DNA of 37,420 nucleotides from NCBI RefSeq assembly GCF_946885955.1, contig NZ_CAMPHI010000048.1, forward strand, positions 1 through 37,420. The letters run 5' to 3'. The notes below the pieces were generated by a model that saw only the letters and a list, made by a program, of their open reading frames with translations, ran no database searches and was not told the DNA's origin. Made by a program: the position numbers and the translations under genes. Origin of the DNA: an uncultured Pseudomonas sp. Its GTDB lineage: Bacteria > Pseudomonadota > Gammaproteobacteria > Pseudomonadales > Pseudomonadaceae. Each line of letters opens with the position of its first letter. Positions within the stretch are counted from its first letter, which is position 1. Below, in pieces: positions 26,539-37,420 of this stretch.

Positions 26539-28059
26539 ATGCACTGGATAACCCGACCCGGCTGGCCCGGCAACCTGATCGCCATGGTGGCCGGGGCCAT
26601 TACCCCGCTGGCATTGGCGCCCGTCGGCCTGTGGCCACTGGCGCTGTTATCCATTGCGCTGTTCTACCTGGGCTTGCGCGACCTCGAACCGCGCCAGGCC
26701 GGAGGGCGCGGCTGGTGCTTCGGTTTCGGCCTGTTCGCCGCCGGCACCAGCTGGGTGTATGTGAGCATCCATGATTACGGCGCAGCTTCGCCGGCGCTGG
26801 CCGGCTTGCTGACACTGGCGTTCGTCGCCGGCCTCGGTCTGCTGTTCGCCCTGAGCGCCTGGGTCTGGGTGCGCTGGCTGCGCCGAACGGAAGCACCGCT
26901 GGCCGACAGCCTGGCGTTCGCCGCCTTATGGCTGGCTCAGGAAGCGTTTCGCAGCTGGTTTCTGACCGGTTTCCCCTGGCTGTATGCCGGCTACAGTCAA
27001 CTCGACGGCCCACTGGCCGGGCTCGCACCGGTCGGCGGGGTCTGGCTGATCTCCTTCGTCCTCGCACTCAGCGCCGCCCTGCTGGTCAACCTGGCAAAAC
27101 TGCGCGCCCGCAAGGCGTTTCTCGCGGCCGCCATCGTCCTGCTGCTGGGCCCCTGGCTCGCCGGGCTGACGCTCAAGAATCACGCCTGGACCGAGGCGGC
27201 CGGTGCGCCGCTGACGGTCGCGGCCGTGCAGGGCAATATCGAACAGAACCTGAAATGGGACCCGGTGCAGCTCAATGCGCAACTCACGCTGTATCACGAC
27301 CTGACGGCGAGCGCGCGGCCGACGGATCTGATCGTCTGGCCGGAAACCGCGGTTCCGGTACTCAAGGACCGCGTCCAGGGTTATCTCGGCGCCATCGACC
27401 ATCTGGCCAAGCAGCGCCAGGCGGCGCTGATCACCGGAGTACCGATTCGCCAAGCCAACGAACGCGGCGAAACACGCTATTACAACGGCATCACCGCGCT
27501 TGGCCAGGGCAGCGGCGACTACCTCAAGCAGAAACTGGTGCCGTTCGGCGAATACGTGCCGCTACAGGACCTGTTGCGCGGCCTGATCGCCTTCTTCGAC
27601 CTGCCGATGTCGGACTTCGCCAGCGGCTCGGCCGAACAGCCGCTGCTGCAGGCCAAGGGCTACCCCATCGCCACCTACATCTGCTACGAAGTGGTCTACC
27701 CGGAATTCGCCGCCAGCCTCGCGGCGCAAAGCGCCCTGCTGCTGACGATCAGCAACGACACCTGGTTCGGCCGCTCCGCCGGCCCGCTGCAGCACCTGCA
27801 GATGGCGCAGATGCGCGCTCTGGAAGCCGGCCGCTGGATGATCCGCGCCACCAACAATGGCGTCACCGCACTGATCGACCCTCAGGGACGAATCACCGCG
27901 CAGCTGCCGCAGTTCGAACAAGGCGTGCTCTACGGTGAAGTGGTGCCCATGCAACAGCTGACGCCTTATCTGGTCTGGCGCGGCTGGCCGCTGCTGATCC
28001 TCTGCAGCCTGCTGTTCGCCTGGGCGCTGCTGGCCAATCGCATGGCCAAGACGGTGTAA
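26539..28059 (+). CDS. lnt: Apolipoprotein N-acyltransferase Lnt
   Basis: Adds the third acyl chain to the N-terminal Cys of lipoproteins in the inner membrane. A 506-residue protein with about six N-terminal helices (NLIAMVAGAITPLALAPVG onward), a periplasmic CN-hydrolase domain from about residue 225 and a last helix. Catalytic residues of the nitrilase fold are E269 in VWPETAVPV, the Lys of KQKLVPFGEYVPL (K330 likely), and C382 in TYICYEVVYPE. NDTWFGRSAGPLQHLQMAQMRALE is the family signature. ATG 26539 is preferred over an upstream in-frame start because AAGGAT lies 9 bases before it and the upstream reading crosses a REP pair. Confidence 0.95.
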   Translation: MHWITRPGWPGNLIAMVAGAITPLALAPVGLWPLALLSIALFYLGLRDLEPRQAGGRGWCFGFGLFAAGTSWVYVSIHDYGAASPALAGLLTLAFVAGLGLLFALSAWVWVRWLRRTEAPLADSLAFAALWLAQEAFRSWFLTGFPWLYAGYSQLDGPLAGLAPVGGVWLISFVLALSAALLVNLAKLRARKAFLAAAIVLLLGPWLAGLTLKNHAWTEAAGAPLTVAAVQGNIEQNLKWDPVQLNAQLTLYHDLTASARPTDLIVWPETAVPVLKDRVQGYLGAIDHLAKQRQAALITGVPIRQANERGETRYYNGITALGQGSGDYLKQKLVPFGEYVPLQDLLRGLIAFFDLPMSDFASGSAEQPLLQAKGYPIATYICYEVVYPEFAASLAAQSALLLTISNDTWFGRSAGPLQHLQMAQMRALEAGRWMIRATNNGVTALIDPQGRITAQLPQFEQGVLYGEVVPMQQLTPYLVWRGWPLLILCSLLFAWALLANRMAKTV

Positions 28060-28070
28060 GAACCGCAGCG

Positions 28071-28140
28071 TAGGTTGGGTTAGCGGCGACTATCTTGGTC
28101 CGAGCAACGGCATCGCCATCGGCCGCCGCGCAACCCAACA
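28071..28140. repeat. GTTGGGTTA-type intergenic palindrome after lnt
   Basis: TAGGTTGGGTTAGCGGC (28071-28087) and GCCGCGCAACCCAAC (28125-28139) are inverted relatives. A second set lies nearby: GGGTTACGCGGC (28263) and GCCGCCAACCCAAC (about 28310). These fill much of the 338-base gap between the convergent lnt and DUF218 genes. The rest of that gap shows no gene or clear terminator. Confidence 0.5.
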
Positions 28141-28397
28141 AGGCCGCCATGCGATATTTGTTGGTGATCGAAGATTGCTTACACCGCTTGCCAGGATGCG
28201 TACCACTCAGGCTCGGCCATATCCCAGGTTGGCCCTGAACGACACCGCGTAGACATTTTGCCGGGTTACGCGGCATTCATCTACGGCGTTGTCGATAACT
28301 CGGTGGCTCGCCGCCAACCCAACGGCTCTGTCGAACGACTCCGGATTTTGGGCGTTCACTTGCAGCTTAAAACTTGCAGCTTGCAGCCCCTTACCGC

Positions 28398-29165
28398 CTA
28401 CTCCCGCCCGTAGACCCAGGGATACACCCACAAACCAACGGCTTCATTAAGCAGCAGCCCGCTCTGCCAGACCGCCTTGCTTTCCGGCAACCAGCCGCCC
28501 GTTGGACGGCCATTGGGCACGCCGAGAAATCCCATCGGCGCACTCACTACCTGAAGGCCGGCCTGTTCGAAACTCCAGCGCGCCCTTGGCATGTGCCAGG
28601 CCTGGGTCACCAACAGCACCCGCTCGACGCCTTCCTGCTTGAGCATTTCGGCGCTAAGCACCGCATTTTCCCAAGTGGTACGGCTCAAGCCCTCTTGCCA
28701 ACGCACCGCCACCCCGTAATCGCGCGCCAGCACCTCGGCCATCATCTCCGCCTCGCTGGGCGGCTCGCCGTAATGCAAACCGCCGCTGGTCAGCACCGGC
28801 AAGCCCGAGGCCTTGGCCAGGCGAGCGGCATAACGCAGCCGCTCCAGCGCCATCAGGCTGGGTTGATCGCGACGCCAACCAGGGTCGGCCTGCTCGCGTC
28901 CGCCACCGAGCACCACGATCGCCTGCGCCTGGCCGGGCAACTCGGCCCACTGCAGTTCGCCCAAGGCCGGCTCGGTTTCCAGCTGCCGCGCCGACCACTC
29001 CACCACCACCGGCAAACTCATCAGCCACAGACCGCCGAGCCCCAGAACCAGGCAGGCCATGGCCATACGCGGGAAGCGCCGGCGCGCCCACCAGGCAACG
29101 AGCAACAGCAGCAGCAAGACACCGGGCGGCAGGAGCAATTGTTTGAGGATGTAGCGAATTGGCAT
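28398..29165 (-). CDS. DUF218 (YdcF/ElyC-like) membrane protein
   Basis: A 255-residue protein. Two N-terminal hydrophobic helices (LLLPPGVLLLLLLVAWWA and MAMACLVLGLGGLWLMSLPV) are followed by a DUF218 domain with AIVVLGGGREQAD, GLPVLTSGGLHYGE, EGLSRTTWENAVLSAEML and LLVTQAWHMPRA. ElyC-type members act in envelope/peptidoglycan-precursor maintenance, SanA/YdcF types in barrier functions, so an envelope role is likely. ATG 29165 was chosen for its GGAGAG ribosome site; a longer in-frame reading adds a non-family, low-complexity stretch. It is followed upstream on the same strand by the zinc-ribbon gene. Confidence 0.85.
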   Translation of the reverse strand: MPIRYILKQLLLPPGVLLLLLLVAWWARRRFPRMAMACLVLGLGGLWLMSLPVVVEWSARQLETEPALGELQWAELPGQAQAIVVLGGGREQADPGWRRDQPSLMALERLRYAARLAKASGLPVLTSGGLHYGEPPSEAEMMAEVLARDYGVAVRWQEGLSRTTWENAVLSAEMLKQEGVERVLLVTQAWHMPRARWSFEQAGLQVVSAPMGFLGVPNGRPTGGWLPESKAVWQSGLLLNEAVGLWVYPWVYGRE

Positions 29166-29266
29166 CAGGTGGCTCTCCAGAATGCCGCGAAGCCTAACAG
29201 CCTCTTGCGTCATCGCGACATGCTGGAGTGCTCGAAAGCGATCGTGCGATTGCGCAATATCACCCG

Positions 29267-29704
29267 CTAGCGCGGGTTGCTCGCCCGAAACAACTGCGAA
29301 CCGCACGCCGTGCAGGCCTGCACGGCACGCCCCGGCTGCCAGTCGATCAGCGTGTTGCACAGCGCGCAACACAACTGCAGGCGCCGTCGCAGCAGCGGCT
29401 TGACCTTGCTCGGGCGCGGCTCCGCATAACGCGTGCTCGGCCTCGGGCCTCGTGCAGGAAGCTGCTCGAGCAGGGCCAGTTCTTCGGCCGCCGCATGCCA
29501 ACCACGCAGCCAGTCGATATCGCGGTCCAGGTAGGCGCGTATCAGCTCCAGTTCGGCGCAGGAAAGGTCACGTAATTCCAGCTCATAAGGCGGTTCGGCT
29601 GACGTACGATTCAAGTGATCGGCCTCATCCAGCGCCAGGGCGAGGCGCTGCAACAGGCGCTCGTACAAGCCGCCGCTGGCCTCTGTTCGTCGCGGTCCAA
29701 CCAT
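29267..29704 (-). CDS. Zinc-ribbon protein (DUF1451-like)
   Basis: A 145-residue soluble protein. The N-terminal two thirds are acidic and helical (LYERLLQRLALALDEADHL, ELELRDLSCAELELIRAYLDRDIDWLRGWH). The C-terminus is a zinc ribbon with CALC and CTAC pairs about 19 residues apart. This is the arrangement of the DUF1451/zinc-ribbon-containing family. Start: GAGGTG lies 4-5 bases before ATG 29704; an ATG at 29740 would add 12 residues. It probably forms a transcription unit with the DUF218 gene (101-base gap) and is divergent from leuS. Function unknown. Confidence 0.8.
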   Translation of the reverse strand: MVGPRRTEASGGLYERLLQRLALALDEADHLNRTSAEPPYELELRDLSCAELELIRAYLDRDIDWLRGWHAAAEELALLEQLPARGPRPSTRYAEPRPSKVKPLLRRRLQLCCALCNTLIDWQPGRAVQACTACGSQLFRASNPR

Positions 29705-29728
29705 CCAGCACCTCACACTGGGCTCTAG

Positions 29729-32515
<2,787 letters not shown>

Positions 32516-32522
32516 TTAACCT

Positions 32523-32548
32523 CGGCGCGCCCACGCAATGGCGCGCCG
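32523..32548 (+). other. GC hairpin in the leuS-lptE gap
   Basis: CGGCGCGCC (32523-32531), an 8-base loop and GGCGCGCCG (32540-32548): a perfect 9-bp stem between two co-transcribed genes. No T-run follows, so it may be an RNA processing or partial attenuation site rather than a terminator. Confidence 0.45.
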
Positions 32549-32573
32549 TACGATTTGCCAAGGGGATACAAAG

Positions 32574-33185
32574 ATGATCAAACGGAATCTGTTGGTAATT
32601 GGCCTGGCTACCCTGCTCAGCGCGTGCGGTTTTCAGCTGCGCGGCACCGGCGACGTGCAATTCGCCCTCAAGGAACTCGACGTCAGCGCGCGCAATGCCC
32701 ACGGCGAGACCGTCAAGGACGTGCGTGAAGTGCTGCGCGACAATGGGGTCAAGGTCTACAAGGGCGCGCCTTACAGCCTGGTGCTGACCGACGAACAGGA
32801 AGAGCGCCGCGCCGCTACCTACACCAGCTCGGCACGCACCGCCGAATACCAGCTGACCATGACCCTCGCCTACGATATCCGTGGCAGCAAGGATCTGCTG
32901 CTGATGACCGACAAGCTGGAAGCCCAGCGCTTCTACAGCCAGGACGGCAACAACCTGGTCGGCGGCGATCAGGAAGCCAAGCAGATCCGTGGGGAAATGC
33001 GCCGCGAACTGATCCAGCAACTGGCTCAGCGCCTGCAAGGCATTACCCCGGAGCACCTCGATCAGTTGCAGCAAACCGCCGAAGCCAAAGCGCAAGCCGA
33101 GGCCGAAGCCCTCGAAGCAGCGCGCCGGCAGCAAGAGGCGCAGCCCCAGCAGTCGCCCGTGCAACTGCCGATCCCTTCGCCGTAA
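32574..33185 (+). CDS. lptE: LPS-assembly lipoprotein LptE
   Basis: The outer-membrane lipoprotein plug of the LptD translocon that inserts LPS. A 203-residue protein with the signal MIKRNLLVIGLATL and lipobox LSAC, then GFQLRGTGDV, the conserved start of the mature protein. A long Gln/Ala-rich tail (AEAKAQAEAEALEAARRQQE) at residues 165-200 is predicted helical and is longer than in E. coli. AAGGGG 9 bases upstream supports ATG 32574. It is between leuS and holA, as in most gammaproteobacteria. Confidence 0.95.
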   Translation: MIKRNLLVIGLATLLSACGFQLRGTGDVQFALKELDVSARNAHGETVKDVREVLRDNGVKVYKGAPYSLVLTDEQEERRAATYTSSARTAEYQLTMTLAYDIRGSKDLLLMTDKLEAQRFYSQDGNNLVGGDQEAKQIRGEMRRELIQQLAQRLQGITPEHLDQLQQTAEAKAQAEAEALEAARRQQEAQPQQSPVQLPIPSP

Positions 33186-33224
33186 GCCTGGCCGGGCCGT
33201 GCAAGCGGCCCTGCTCCCGCCCCG

Positions 33225-34271
33225 ATGAAACTCAATCCCGCGCAACTCGGCAAACATCTCCAGGGCACTCTTGCACCTGTGTATCTGGTCAGTGGCGACG
33301 AGCCGCTGCTGTGCCAGGAGGCCTGCGACGCTATTCGCGCGGCTACCCGCCAGCAGGGCTTCAGCGAACGCCAGGTATTCAACGCCGACGCCAGCTTCGA
33401 CTGGGGCAACCTGCTGCAAGCGGGCGCGAGCATGTCGCTGTTCGCCGAAAAGCGCCTGCTGGAATTGCGCCTGCCCACCGGCAAGCCCGGTGATAAAGGC
33501 ACCGCCGCACTGCTCGAGTACCTCGGCCGCCCACCGGAAGACACGGTATTGCTGATCAGCCTGCCGAAACTCGATGGCAGCGCGCAGAAGACCAAATGGG
33601 CCAAGGCGCTGATCGATGGCCCCCACAGCCAGTTCGTGCAGATATGGCCGGTCGACGCGCACCAGTTGCCGCAGTGGATTCGCCAGCGCATCGCCCAGGC
33701 TGGTCTGAGCGCCAGCCAGGAAGCGGTGGACATGATCGCCGTGCGGGTCGAGGGCAACCTGCTGGCGGCCGCACAGGAAATCGAAAAGCTTAAATTGCTC
33801 GCCGAGGACGGTCAGATCGACGCCAGCACCGTACAGGCGGCGGTCGCCGACAGCGCGCGCTTCGACGTATTCGGCTTGATCGATGCAGCGCTCAACGGCG
33901 AGGCCGCCCATGCCCAGCGCATGCTCGAGGGCCTGCGCGGTGAAGGGGTGGAACCGCCGGTGATTCTCTGGGCTCTGGCCCGGGAAACCCGCCTGCTGGC
34001 CACCATCGCCCAGCAATACGCTCAGGGCATGCCGCTGGAAAAAGCCTTCAGCGCCGCCCGCCCGCCGGTATGGGACAAGCGCCGGCCGCTGGTCAGCAAG
34101 GCACTGCAACGCCACTCCGCAAAGCGCTGGGCGCAACTACTGCTGGATGCCCAGCGCATCGACGCGCAGATCAAGGGCCAGGCCCCAGGCGACCCCTGGA
34201 GCGCCCTGAGCCTGCTGACCTTGAGCCTCTGCGGGCAACGCCTCGGCCTGGCCAGCGACAGCGGCCTGTAA
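33225..34271 (+). CDS. holA: DNA polymerase III subunit delta
   Basis: The clamp-loader wrench subunit that opens the beta clamp. A 348-residue protein of normal length, with the N-terminal LAPVYLVSGDEPLLCQEACDAIR, a clamp-contact region near SMSLFAEKRLLELRLP, a KWAKALIDG segment and the C-terminal collar domain (DVFGLIDAALNGEAAHA, VILWALARETRLL). It follows lptE after 39 bases, with no terminator between, so it is the third gene of the operon. Confidence 0.96.
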   Translation: MKLNPAQLGKHLQGTLAPVYLVSGDEPLLCQEACDAIRAATRQQGFSERQVFNADASFDWGNLLQAGASMSLFAEKRLLELRLPTGKPGDKGTAALLEYLGRPPEDTVLLISLPKLDGSAQKTKWAKALIDGPHSQFVQIWPVDAHQLPQWIRQRIAQAGLSASQEAVDMIAVRVEGNLLAAAQEIEKLKLLAEDGQIDASTVQAAVADSARFDVFGLIDAALNGEAAHAQRMLEGLRGEGVEPPVILWALARETRLLATIAQQYAQGMPLEKAFSAARPPVWDKRRPLVSKALQRHSAKRWAQLLLDAQRIDAQIKGQAPGDPWSALSLLTLSLCGQRLGLASDSGL

Positions 34272-34474
34272 CGCACTCCGTCCGCGCAGACACAGTACCG
34301 GCAGAGGTCCGACCTCGCGGCGAATGCGCTAGGTGTACAGCCAAACGCCCGCACGCCCACAACCGGATCAGTCTTGAACAGACTTTCCGACCACCTCCCC
34401 ATCTGGACATTTTTTGAGCAGCGGCGCATCATCACCGCGCCCGCATGCCGCGGGCTAGCCAAAGAGGAACGTCC

Positions 34475-34633
34475 ATGGCCAAGCCACGCAAGAACGGCCC
34501 GAACAAGGCCAAATCCCTGATTGCCCAACCCCTGTTCCGCTGTCGCCAGGAAAAGCCGAGTAAAGGCAAAGGCAGCTACCGCCGCGAAGCCTCCCAGCAA
34601 AACTGGGAGGCTTCTGTCGTTATGGCCGCCTGA
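34475..34633 (+). CDS. arfA: Alternative ribosome-rescue factor ArfA
   Basis: A 52-residue basic protein that recruits RF2 to ribosomes stalled on non-stop mRNA when tmRNA fails. It keeps the ArfA pattern: NKAKSLIAQPLFRCRQEKPSKGKGSYRRE, then QNWEAS, as in the E. coli [20 protein letters not shown] and NWEAS segments. GAGGA lies 7 bases before the ATG. A 12-bp perfect hairpin within the coding sequence (34586-34614) precedes the stop by 16 bases, so much of the mRNA is expected to end before the stop codon. The gap before the gene (203 bases) has only a GCCCGC/GCGGGC hairpin and no clear promoter. Confidence 0.9.
   Translation: MAKPRKNGPNKAKSLIAQPLFRCRQEKPSKGKGSYRREASQQNWEASVVMAA
34586..34614 (+). 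terminator. Hairpin inside arfA that should yield non-stop mRNA
   Basis: GAAGCCTCCCAG (34586-34597), loop CAAAA, CTGGGAGGCTTC (34603-34614), then TGTCGTT. The stem codes for EASQQNWEAS. It can act as an intrinsic terminator or an RNase III site, leaving arfA mRNA without a stop codon, as described for E. coli and other proteobacteria. Confidence 0.8.
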
Positions 34634-34705
34634 AAGCACTCAACGGCCCGCATAGAGCCCTCAACCGTGCTAAGGTAGCGCCCTGCAAAACGTGTTGAGA
34701 CCACC

Positions 34706-36001
34706 ATGCCCAGCCTGTTTCTTCGTGGCTTGTCCCACATCGCCACGTCCTGCGTCTGCCTCCTGTTGACCGCCTGCGCCGAAGCGCCAGCGCAGTCCCT
34801 GAGCAGCACCAGCACCGCGCCGCCTGTCGCAGTACCGGCCCTGGCGCCCACCGCCCCGGTAGCGCAATCCCTCAGTTTCAGCGATTGGTGCGCACTGCTG
34901 CGCAGCGACGCGATCGCCGCCGGCATCGACCCCGAGCTGTTCGACCGCGCCTTTGCCGGTGTCACACCGAACCCCGATGTGCTGGCTGCCGACAGCCGCC
35001 AACCGGAATTCTCCCGGCCTATCTGGGAATACCTCGATGGCGCCCTGTCGCCGTTGCGCGTGGCCCAGGGCCGCACCTTGCGCCTGCAGCACCGCGACAC
35101 GCTCAAGGAGATCAAGAAGCAGTACCGCGTCGACCGCGAAGTACTGCTGGCGATCTGGGGCCTGGAAAGCAATTTCGGCGGCAATATCGGCAACCACAAC
35201 GTGATCCGCTCACTGGCGACTCTGGCTTACGAAGGTCGTCGCCAGGTGTTCTGGCGCAGCCAGTTGCTCGCCGTGCTGCAAATTCTGCAACACGGCGATA
35301 TCGCCCCCGAAGGCCTGGTCGGCTCCTGGGCCGGCGCCATGGGCCAGACCCAGTTCATGCCCACCACTTACAACCAACACGCGGTGGACTTCGACGGCGA
35401 CGGCAAGCGCGACCTGTGGAACTCGCCGGCCGACGCCCTGGCCTCGGCCGCGCATTACCTGCAGGCTTCGGGCTGGGAAAAAGGCCAACCCTGGGGCTTC
35501 GAAGTGAAGCTCCCCAAGGACTTCGACTACACCCTGGCCGATCCGGACCAGCGCCGCAGTGTCGCCGAGTGGCTGGCTCTGGGGGTCAAGCCCCTGAACC
35601 AGGAGGTGCACGAAGACGCCGACGCTGACGCCCAGGCCACGCTGCTGCTGCCTGCAGGGCATCGCGGCCCGGCCTTCCTGGCGCTGAACAACTTCCGCAG
35701 CATCCTCAAGTACAACAACTCGACCGCCTACGCCCTGGCCATCGGCCTGCTCTCCGACGCCCTGCGCGGTCGCGATGGGGTACAGGCCGCCTGGCCGCGT
35801 GAAGATCGCCAGCTGAGCCGCAGCGAGCGCATCGAACTGCAGGAACTGCTGGCGCGCAATGGCCTGGAGCCCGGTCCCGCCGACGGCATCATCGGTGCCA
35901 ACACGCGCAAGGCGGTACGCACCTTTCAGCAAACCCTGGGACAACCGGCCGACGGTTATCCGACCCAGGAACTGTTGATCCGCCTGCGCGCCTCGCGCTA
36001 G
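34706..36001 (+). CDS. sltB3: Lytic murein transglycosylase, SltB/MltB family (probable SltB3)
   Basis: Cleaves peptidoglycan with formation of 1,6-anhydro-MurNAc. A 431-residue lipoprotein precursor with lipobox LTAC and Cys at residue 24. A Pro/Ala/Ser linker leads to the SLT_2 (MltB-like) domain from about residue 60. The catalytic Glu is E154 in AIWGLESNFGG, and further family motifs are SWAGAMGQTQFMPTTY, DFDGDGKRDLWNSPADALASAAHYL and GWEKGQPWG. At the C-terminus (about 370-428) is a PG_binding_1 domain (RNGLEPGPADGIIGANTRKAVRTFQ). The PAO1 gene at this position is SltB3, by memory. The ribosome site is weak and no other start is near. Confidence 0.88.
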   Translation: MPSLFLRGLSHIATSCVCLLLTACAEAPAQSLSSTSTAPPVAVPALAPTAPVAQSLSFSDWCALLRSDAIAAGIDPELFDRAFAGVTPNPDVLAADSRQPEFSRPIWEYLDGALSPLRVAQGRTLRLQHRDTLKEIKKQYRVDREVLLAIWGLESNFGGNIGNHNVIRSLATLAYEGRRQVFWRSQLLAVLQILQHGDIAPEGLVGSWAGAMGQTQFMPTTYNQHAVDFDGDGKRDLWNSPADALASAAHYLQASGWEKGQPWGFEVKLPKDFDYTLADPDQRRSVAEWLALGVKPLNQEVHEDADADAQATLLLPAGHRGPAFLALNNFRSILKYNNSTAYALAIGLLSDALRGRDGVQAAWPREDRQLSRSERIELQELLARNGLEPGPADGIIGANTRKAVRTFQQTLGQPADGYPTQELLIRLRASR

Positions 36002-36073
36002 CAGGCCAGCGGGCGAAGCCAGGCGAGGGCGCGCCCCTGGACGCCCCCGCGGCGAGGTTGAAAATCGCAAAGC

Positions 36074-36128
36074 GCTGACCTGGATCGCACGGCGCTCGAC
36101 GGACTGAACGGTCAGCTTCTGTGATAAA
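36074..36128 (+). promoter_or_regulatory. lipA upstream region: inverted repeat and -10
   Basis: GCTGACC (36074-36080) and GGTCAGC (36110-36116) are a perfect inverted repeat separated by 29 bases. It is followed by TG-T-GATAAA (36120-36128), an extended -10-like element 60 bases before the lipA start. No -35 is evident. Confidence 0.35.
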
Positions 36129-36187
36129 CTGCGCGCCGGCCACAAGCCGCCTCGTCCACGGAGCCTCTAGCGGAGCCCAGAAAGCCG

Positions 36188-37240
<1,053 letters not shown>

Positions 37241-37257
37241 GAACTCCTGGTTACGCC

Positions 37258-37283
37258 CTGGGTTACGCCTTCGGCTAACCCAG
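37258..37283 (+). terminator. Hairpin after lipA (GGGTTA-type repeat)
   Basis: CTGGGTTA (37258-37265) and TAACCCAG (37276-37283) enclose GCC-TTC-GGC, giving a nearly continuous 11-bp stem 18 bases after the stop. It is also a copy of a common Pseudomonas repeat. There is no T-run. Confidence 0.5.
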
Positions 37284-37316
37284 GCAACGGTCCTGACGCC
37301 TGGATTAAGCGACCCG

Positions 37317-37336
37317 TAGGGTGCGCCGCGCGCACC
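37317..37336. repeat. GTAGGGTGCGCC-type palindromic repeat
   Basis: GTAGGGTGCGCCGCGCGCACC-like sequence with arms GGTGCGC (37320-37326) and GCGCACC (37330-37336). It is related to the larger palindrome at 14851-14910. Confidence 0.5.
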
Positions 37337-37359
37337 AATACCAATATCAACACCGGGTG

Positions 37360-37420
37360 CGTACAGTGTTCAGCCGGTATACATGGGTAACGCCTGTCGG
37401 GAGACATGGGTAACGGGTTG
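37360..37420. mobile_element. Probable end of an insertion sequence, continuing past the window
   Basis: The last 60 bases contain ACATGGGTAACG twice (37381-37392 and 37404-37415), 23 bases apart, just after TGTTCAGCCGGTAT. Repeated motifs of this kind next to a TG-starting end are typical of transposase-binding sites at IS termini (IS21 or IS481-like families have such ends). No transposase gene is in the window, so the family and boundary are not certain. Confidence 0.4.

Noticed and set aside
34373..34404. CTTGAA and CCCCATCT before arfA, resembling a heat-shock sigma-32 promoter
   Set aside because: The gap between the two boxes is 18 bases, longer than the 13-17 usual for that sigma factor, so I do not call it.

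Overview
The window is GC-rich chromosomal DNA from a gammaproteobacterium, almost certainly a Pseudomonas. Three things point there: the protein sequences, intergenic repeats typical of the genus, and a gene order that (from memory, no search run) follows the P. aeruginosa PAO1 segment from about PA3961 (hrpB) to PA3996 (lipA). It is mostly core genome; I annotate 35 protein genes and no tRNA or rRNA gene.

Layout. 1-1363: two periplasmic solute-binding proteins, the first cut by the window edge. 1379-5510: hrpB (-), then a small lipoprotein gene and a cation-efflux gene (+). 5511-9045: an Lrp-type regulator behind an operator-like upstream region, a DUF2788 membrane peptide, a single-domain globin, rluE (-) and a zinc alcohol dehydrogenase. 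9112-14644 (-): an unknown membrane protein, amn, a DUF3703 protein, a minimal type I-E CRISPR array, and a TetR/AidB-like acyl-CoA dehydrogenase pair. 14930-21070: ladS, the hybrid sensor kinase of the Gac/Rsm network, divergent from a cofactor cluster thiD-thiE-hemL plus an unknown membrane protein. 21163-28059: a Sel1-repeat protein, a DUF1820 protein and the conserved block miaB, phoH-like ybeZ, ybeY, corC, lnt (tRNA modification, ribosome/RNA quality control, envelope). 28398-29704 (-): a DUF218 (YdcF/ElyC-like) protein and a zinc-ribbon protein. 29909-37240 (+): leuS, lptE, holA, arfA, a SltB-type lytic transglycosylase and lipA. The last 180 bases hold repeats and what looks like the end of an insertion sequence.

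The least expected element is at 12158-12247 on the minus strand: two identical 29-bp type I-E repeats around one 32-bp spacer. The A+T-rich side has leader features, including a match to the boxA antitermination signal 75 bases before the first repeat. No cas gene lies in the window, so this is a solo array or a distant second array of a cas-bearing genome. Other points of interest are an arfA gene whose own coding sequence carries a strong hairpin before the stop codon (the non-stop-mRNA control known in other proteobacteria), twin palindromes in front of the tetR gene, three TTGCNCAA sites in front of the Lrp gene, a minus-strand intrinsic terminator with no gene to serve (possible small RNA), and a 138-bp inverted-repeat element between ybeY and corC.
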